The position numbers were made by a program, and so were the translations under genes. A DNA stretch of 64,000 bases from Sphingomonas gellani (GTDB taxonomy: Bacteria; Pseudomonadota; Alphaproteobacteria; Sphingomonadales; Sphingomonadaceae), in NCBI RefSeq assembly GCF_900110035.1, contig NZ_FOCF01000002.1:248001-312000 (forward strand). The letters run 5' to 3'. Positions within the stretch are counted from its first letter, which is position 1; the number at the start of each line of letters is the position of its first letter. Of the stretch, positions 60,965 through 64,000 are shown piece after piece. The notes under the pieces were generated by a model. The model saw only the letters and a program-made list of their open reading frames with translations, was not told the DNA's origin and ran no database searches.

Positions 60965-62866
60965 ATGCGGATACTGATCGTCGATGACGAACAGGCGGTT
61001 CACGACAGCTATCGTCGCAGCTTCGCGGCCGCGGGCACGGATGCGCGCGCGTTGCGCGACATGGCCAGCGAGCTGTTCGGCGGTTCCGATGATCCGCAGG
61101 TCGATGCCGACGAGCCGGTCGCCTTTGTGCTGACCCATTGCTTTACCGGCGAGGAGGCGGTGCGCGTGGTCGAGGACGCTCGCGCCGATGCCGAACCGTT
61201 CGCGGTCGCGTTCATCGACGTGCGCATGCCCCCCGGCATCGACGGGCGGGAAACGACACGCCGCATCCGCGCAATCGACCCCGACATCAACCTGGTCATC
61301 GTGACCGGCTATTCGGATTTCTCCCCGGCGGAGATCAGCCGGGTCGCAGGTCCGCCGGATCAGGTCTTCTACATCGCCAAGCCGTTCGAAGTGGCGGAGG
61401 TGCAGCAGACCGCCACCGCGCTGGCGACCCGCTGGGCGGCGGATCGCGACCTGGCGCAGGCTCGCGCACTGCTCGCCGCGCAGGTCATCCAGCTGGAGGA
61501 GCAGGCCGCCGAACTCGCCGCCAACGAAAGCCGCGCCATGCACATGGCGATGCACGATTCGCTGACCGACGCGCCCAATCGCGCCGCGTTCCAGCGCGCG
61601 CTCGGCAAGCGGGTCCGGCGCAAGGGCCTGTTCGCGGCGGCGATGATCGACCTCGACCGGTTCAAGCTGGTCAACGACACGCTCGGCCACCTCGCCGGGG
61701 ACGCGCTGATCCGCGAAATCTACGGCATCCTCAACCGCACGGCGCCGGACGGTGCGGTGGTCGCCCGGCTGGGCGGCGACGAGTTCGGCATCCTGTTCGA
61801 CACCGATTGTGCCGACAGCGCCTGCATGGCCTGCAACCGCATGGTGTCCGCGTGCGCCACCACCATGACCGTGTTCGGCCACACGGTGCGCGGCGGTGCG
61901 TCAGCCGGCCTTGTCGTGGTCGATGGCGCGGAGGGGTGCGATCCTGTCGACGTGATGCGCCGCGCGGACCTGGCCCTGAACGATTCCAAGCGGGCCGGGC
62001 GCGGCGTCGTGCGTATCTTCGACGAAAGCATGGACGAGGGCATCCGCTTCCGCCGCCGGATCGAGGGTGGGCTGTCGCAGGCGCTGGAGCGGGACGAGCT
62101 GACCTTGTCCTATCAACCCATCGTCTCGCGCGACACGCTGGAGGTTGTCGGGTTCGAGGCGCTGGTACGTTGGGAAACGCCCGATTACGGTTCGGTCAGC
62201 CCGGCGATGTTCATCCCGATCGCGGAGGAATCGAACACCATTCACGAACTGGGCGACTGGGTGCTGGCCGCCGCCCTGGCGCAGGTGCGGACGTGGCCGG
62301 GCCAGTATGTGTCCGTGAACTTCTCGCCCCGCCAGTTCCGCCGGCCCAATTTCGTCGGTCACATCGTACAGGCGGTTCAGCATGCCGGTGTGGAGCCGTC
62401 GCGCCTGCAGATAGAGATCACCGAAACCGCGATCTTCGACGACGCCGATCGCGCCGCCGACACGCTGTACCGCCTGCGGCAGATGGGGTTCCGCATCGCG
62501 CTGGACGATTTCGGCACCGGCTATTCCAGCCTGTACAACATCCGCAAATTCGCGCTCGACAGCCTGAAGATCGATCGCAGCTTCATCGACGGCATGGGGC
62601 GGGAGCGGGAGTCCGCCGCCATTGTCCATTCCATCATCCATCTCGGCCGGGCACTCGGCCTCGGCATCATCGCGGAGGGCGTGGAGACGGAGGCGCAGGT
62701 GCAGGCACTGCGCATCGCCGGGGCCAGCCATCTGCAAGGCTTCTTCTTCTCCAGCCCGATCGACGCCGGCACGGCACAGGCGATGGCCGATCGCCGCTTC
62801 ATTGGCGGTACCGATGACGATGAGGAGCCGGCGACCGGCGCGTCCAGGGTCGGGTCCGGCACCTGA
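60965..62866 (+). CDS. REC-GGDEF-EAL cyclic-di-GMP protein
   Basis: 633 residues from the ATG at 60965. Receiver domain with D7/D8, acceptor D85 (AFIDVRMPPGIDG) and K139 (IAKPF), carrying a long insert after the first helix. A coiled linker (about 160-190) follows. The GGDEF domain has an intact RLGGDEFG (270-274), and the EAL domain has FEALVRW (398-400), ITETAIF, LDDFGTGYSSLYNI, KIDRSFIDG and IAEGVETEAQ. Both cyclase and phosphodiesterase sites look intact, so it may do either under control of phosphorylation. The histidine kinase gene starts inside its stop codon and is the likely partner. Confidence 0.93.
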   Translation: MRILIVDDEQAVHDSYRRSFAAAGTDARALRDMASELFGGSDDPQVDADEPVAFVLTHCFTGEEAVRVVEDARADAEPFAVAFIDVRMPPGIDGRETTRRIRAIDPDINLVIVTGYSDFSPAEISRVAGPPDQVFYIAKPFEVAEVQQTATALATRWAADRDLAQARALLAAQVIQLEEQAAELAANESRAMHMAMHDSLTDAPNRAAFQRALGKRVRRKGLFAAAMIDLDRFKLVNDTLGHLAGDALIREIYGILNRTAPDGAVVARLGGDEFGILFDTDCADSACMACNRMVSACATTMTVFGHTVRGGASAGLVVVDGAEGCDPVDVMRRADLALNDSKRAGRGVVRIFDESMDEGIRFRRRIEGGLSQALERDELTLSYQPIVSRDTLEVVGFEALVRWETPDYGSVSPAMFIPIAEESNTIHELGDWVLAAALAQVRTWPGQYVSVNFSPRQFRRPNFVGHIVQAVQHAGVEPSRLQIEITETAIFDDADRAADTLYRLRQMGFRIALDDFGTGYSSLYNIRKFALDSLKIDRSFIDGMGRERESAAIVHSIIHLGRALGLGIIAEGVETEAQVQALRIAGASHLQGFFFSSPIDAGTAQAMADRRFIGGTDDDEEPATGASRVGSGT

Positions 62867-64000
62867 TGCCCGGTCGGGCGGCCTTCGTCCGACGCCTGCG
62901 TCGCCGCCTGTTCCGGCCCGCTTCGCTGGGCGTGAAGCTGGCGATGATCCTGGCGGCGGCGGGCGCGGTGGGCGCGATCGGCGTCACGCTGATCCTTGCC
63001 GCCGTCGTGACGCCCAGCCTCCACGCCCTGCAACGTGCGGAGACCCAGGCCGATCTCGACCGGGCGCGCGGGGCCATCGTCGATCAGGGCCTCGCTGTGG
63101 AGAGGATCACTCATAATCTGGCCGATGGACCCGCGATCGCCGGGTCGGGCACGGTTCCGGACGATGCGGCCGGCACCGCGCGTCTTGCGGCGGACGGCGG
63201 CGTCCTGGGGGTGACGTGGCGTGAGGAGGCGACGTCCATCACACGCTCCGCCAGGCGTGCGGCGTTCCGCTCCGCGCTCGCCGGGCTGGACCTGCCCCGT
63301 GTCCTGCACGGGCACAGGTCCGGCCATGTATTCATGCGGCTGGATGGCGCGCTCGTCGCCATCGGTGTCGCCACGGTCCGCGATGGGGAGCCGGGCGCGG
63401 CCTTCGTCGCGGCGGCGCGGCCGGTTGCGGCATCGGACCTGTCGCGTATTCTGCGACGACCGGTCATGCTGGACCTGCCCGGCGGCACGGCATCCGCCGA
63501 CCCGCGCCGCGCAACCGTTCCGATCATCGGGCCCGACCGACATGTCGTCGCGGTGATCGGGATCGATGTCCGATCGGACGTGACGGTGCTGGGCCGGCGC
63601 ATGCTGTTGCTGGCGATCGGCGGTTCGATCCTGCTGATCCTGGTGCTGCTCGCGGTGCTGCGTCGCGCCATCGCGCACATGGTGCTGCGCCCGCTGGCCC
63701 GAATGGACCGCCACATGCGCCTGGTGCGCGACCATGGCACGCTGATGATGCTGGAAGACGACCGCCGCCGGGATGAGATCGGCGCACTCGTTCGCAGCCA
63801 CAACGCGATGCTGGCGCAGCTGGGTGCGCTGCGCGAACAGGTCGCGGTACAGGGCTTCGCGCTCGGCCGGTCGGAAAATGCCGTGGCGGTGATCCACAAT
63901 GTCCGCAACGCGCTCAGCCCGATCAGCACCATCCTCAGCCAGGGTGTCGCCCGCGCGGCCCCCGTCGATCGCCCCGCGCTGGACCGTGCGCTGGCCGAGC
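62866..64000 (+). CDS. membrane sensor histidine kinase, 3' end outside window
   Basis: Partial; 378 codons visible. The ATG at 62866 shares one base with the stop of the REC-GGDEF-EAL gene (TGATG). Topology: a positively charged N-terminus, membrane helix 1 (VKLAMILAAAGAVGAIGVTL), and a periplasmic sensor of about 200 residues. Helix 2 follows (MLLLAIGGSILLILVLLAVL), then a HAMP-like linker with RRDEIGALVRSHNAML, and the start of the dimerisation domain with a variant H-box AVIHNVRNALSPIS (H344). The VIHNVRNAL form differs from the common HELRTP box and matches kinases with an HNxxN core. It should phosphorylate the upstream receiver. The catalytic domain lies beyond the window. Confidence 0.88.
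   Translation, partial: MPGRAAFVRRLRRRLFRPASLGVKLAMILAAAGAVGAIGVTLILAAVVTPSLHALQRAETQADLDRARGAIVDQGLAVERITHNLADGPAIAGSGTVPDDAAGTARLAADGGVLGVTWREEATSITRSARRAAFRSALAGLDLPRVLHGHRSGHVFMRLDGALVAIGVATVRDGEPGAAFVAAARPVAASDLSRILRRPVMLDLPGGTASADPRRATVPIIGPDRHVVAVIGIDVRSDVTVLGRRMLLLAIGGSILLILVLLAVLRRAIAHMVLRPLARMDRHMRLVRDHGTLMMLEDDRRRDEIGALVRSHNAMLAQLGALREQVAVQGFALGRSENAVAVIHNVRNALSPISTILSQGVARAAPVDRPALDRALAE

Noticed and set aside
62521..63897. 458-codon minus frame at the window end
   Set aside because: Antisense to the EAL domain and the histidine kinase, both of which are clear; Arg/His/Gln-rich translation.

Overview
The window is high-GC chromosomal DNA that looks like a sphingomonad (Sphingomonas or a close relative, Alphaproteobacteria). 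The signs are long SusC-like and FecA-like TonB-dependent receptors, glycoside-hydrolase loci, NarL-type regulators and short ATGA-coupled genes. This placement is by gene content and style, not by a marker gene. I see no rRNA, tRNA, CRISPR array, insertion sequence or phage.

Region 1 (1-21384) is a glycan-use locus. It holds a GH84 beta-N-acetylhexosaminidase (cut by the window edge), a TonB-dependent receptor, a GH3 enzyme with a PA14 insert, a LamG-GH2 enzyme, GH92 and GH125 alpha-mannosidases and a ROK repressor. The set matches the sequential degradation of (plant-type) N-glycans. In the middle sits a D-amino-acid block: GntP-type permease, RidA, N-acyl-D-amino-acid deacylase and a divergent PLP-dependent D-threonine aldolase/D-serine dehydratase-like enzyme. 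A GH130 mannoside phosphorylase at 40738-42027 could belong to the same metabolism.

Region 2 (21288-26260) is a mix of small housekeeping or accessory genes: a spermidine-synthase-like protein, a cold-shock protein with a small partner protein, a GFA enzyme, an EamA transporter, a LysR remnant and a monooxygenase. Region 3 (26260-36114) couples a FecI-FecR-FecA type signalling system to a polysaccharide flippase. Next to it are a CDP-glycerol-transferase-like protein, a GINT1-N-like propeller protein and two GT4 glycosyltransferases, which together suggest surface glycan or glycolipid assembly. Region 4 (36245-42027) has a decayed autotransporter protease, signalling genes, a second cold-shock/small-protein pair and GH130.

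Region 5 (42389-45109) is an NAD-salvage unit (nicotinamidase-like, NrtR, PncB). Region 6 (45180-48748) has a catalase-like protein, an alpha/beta hydrolase, a small lipoprotein with a clear terminator, and a NarL regulator. Region 7 (49091-57324) is a tightly packed five-gene operon in which every product is exported and carries a DUF11-type domain. One product is a 1675-residue protein ending in a probable outer-membrane barrel. I consider this the least described system in the window.

Region 8 (57342-64000) has a DUF1440 protein, a deletion scar where a truncated HlyD adaptor abuts a truncated flippase, a frameshifted glycosyltransferase, a ROK sugar kinase, and a REC-GGDEF-EAL protein coupled to a histidine kinase that runs off the window.
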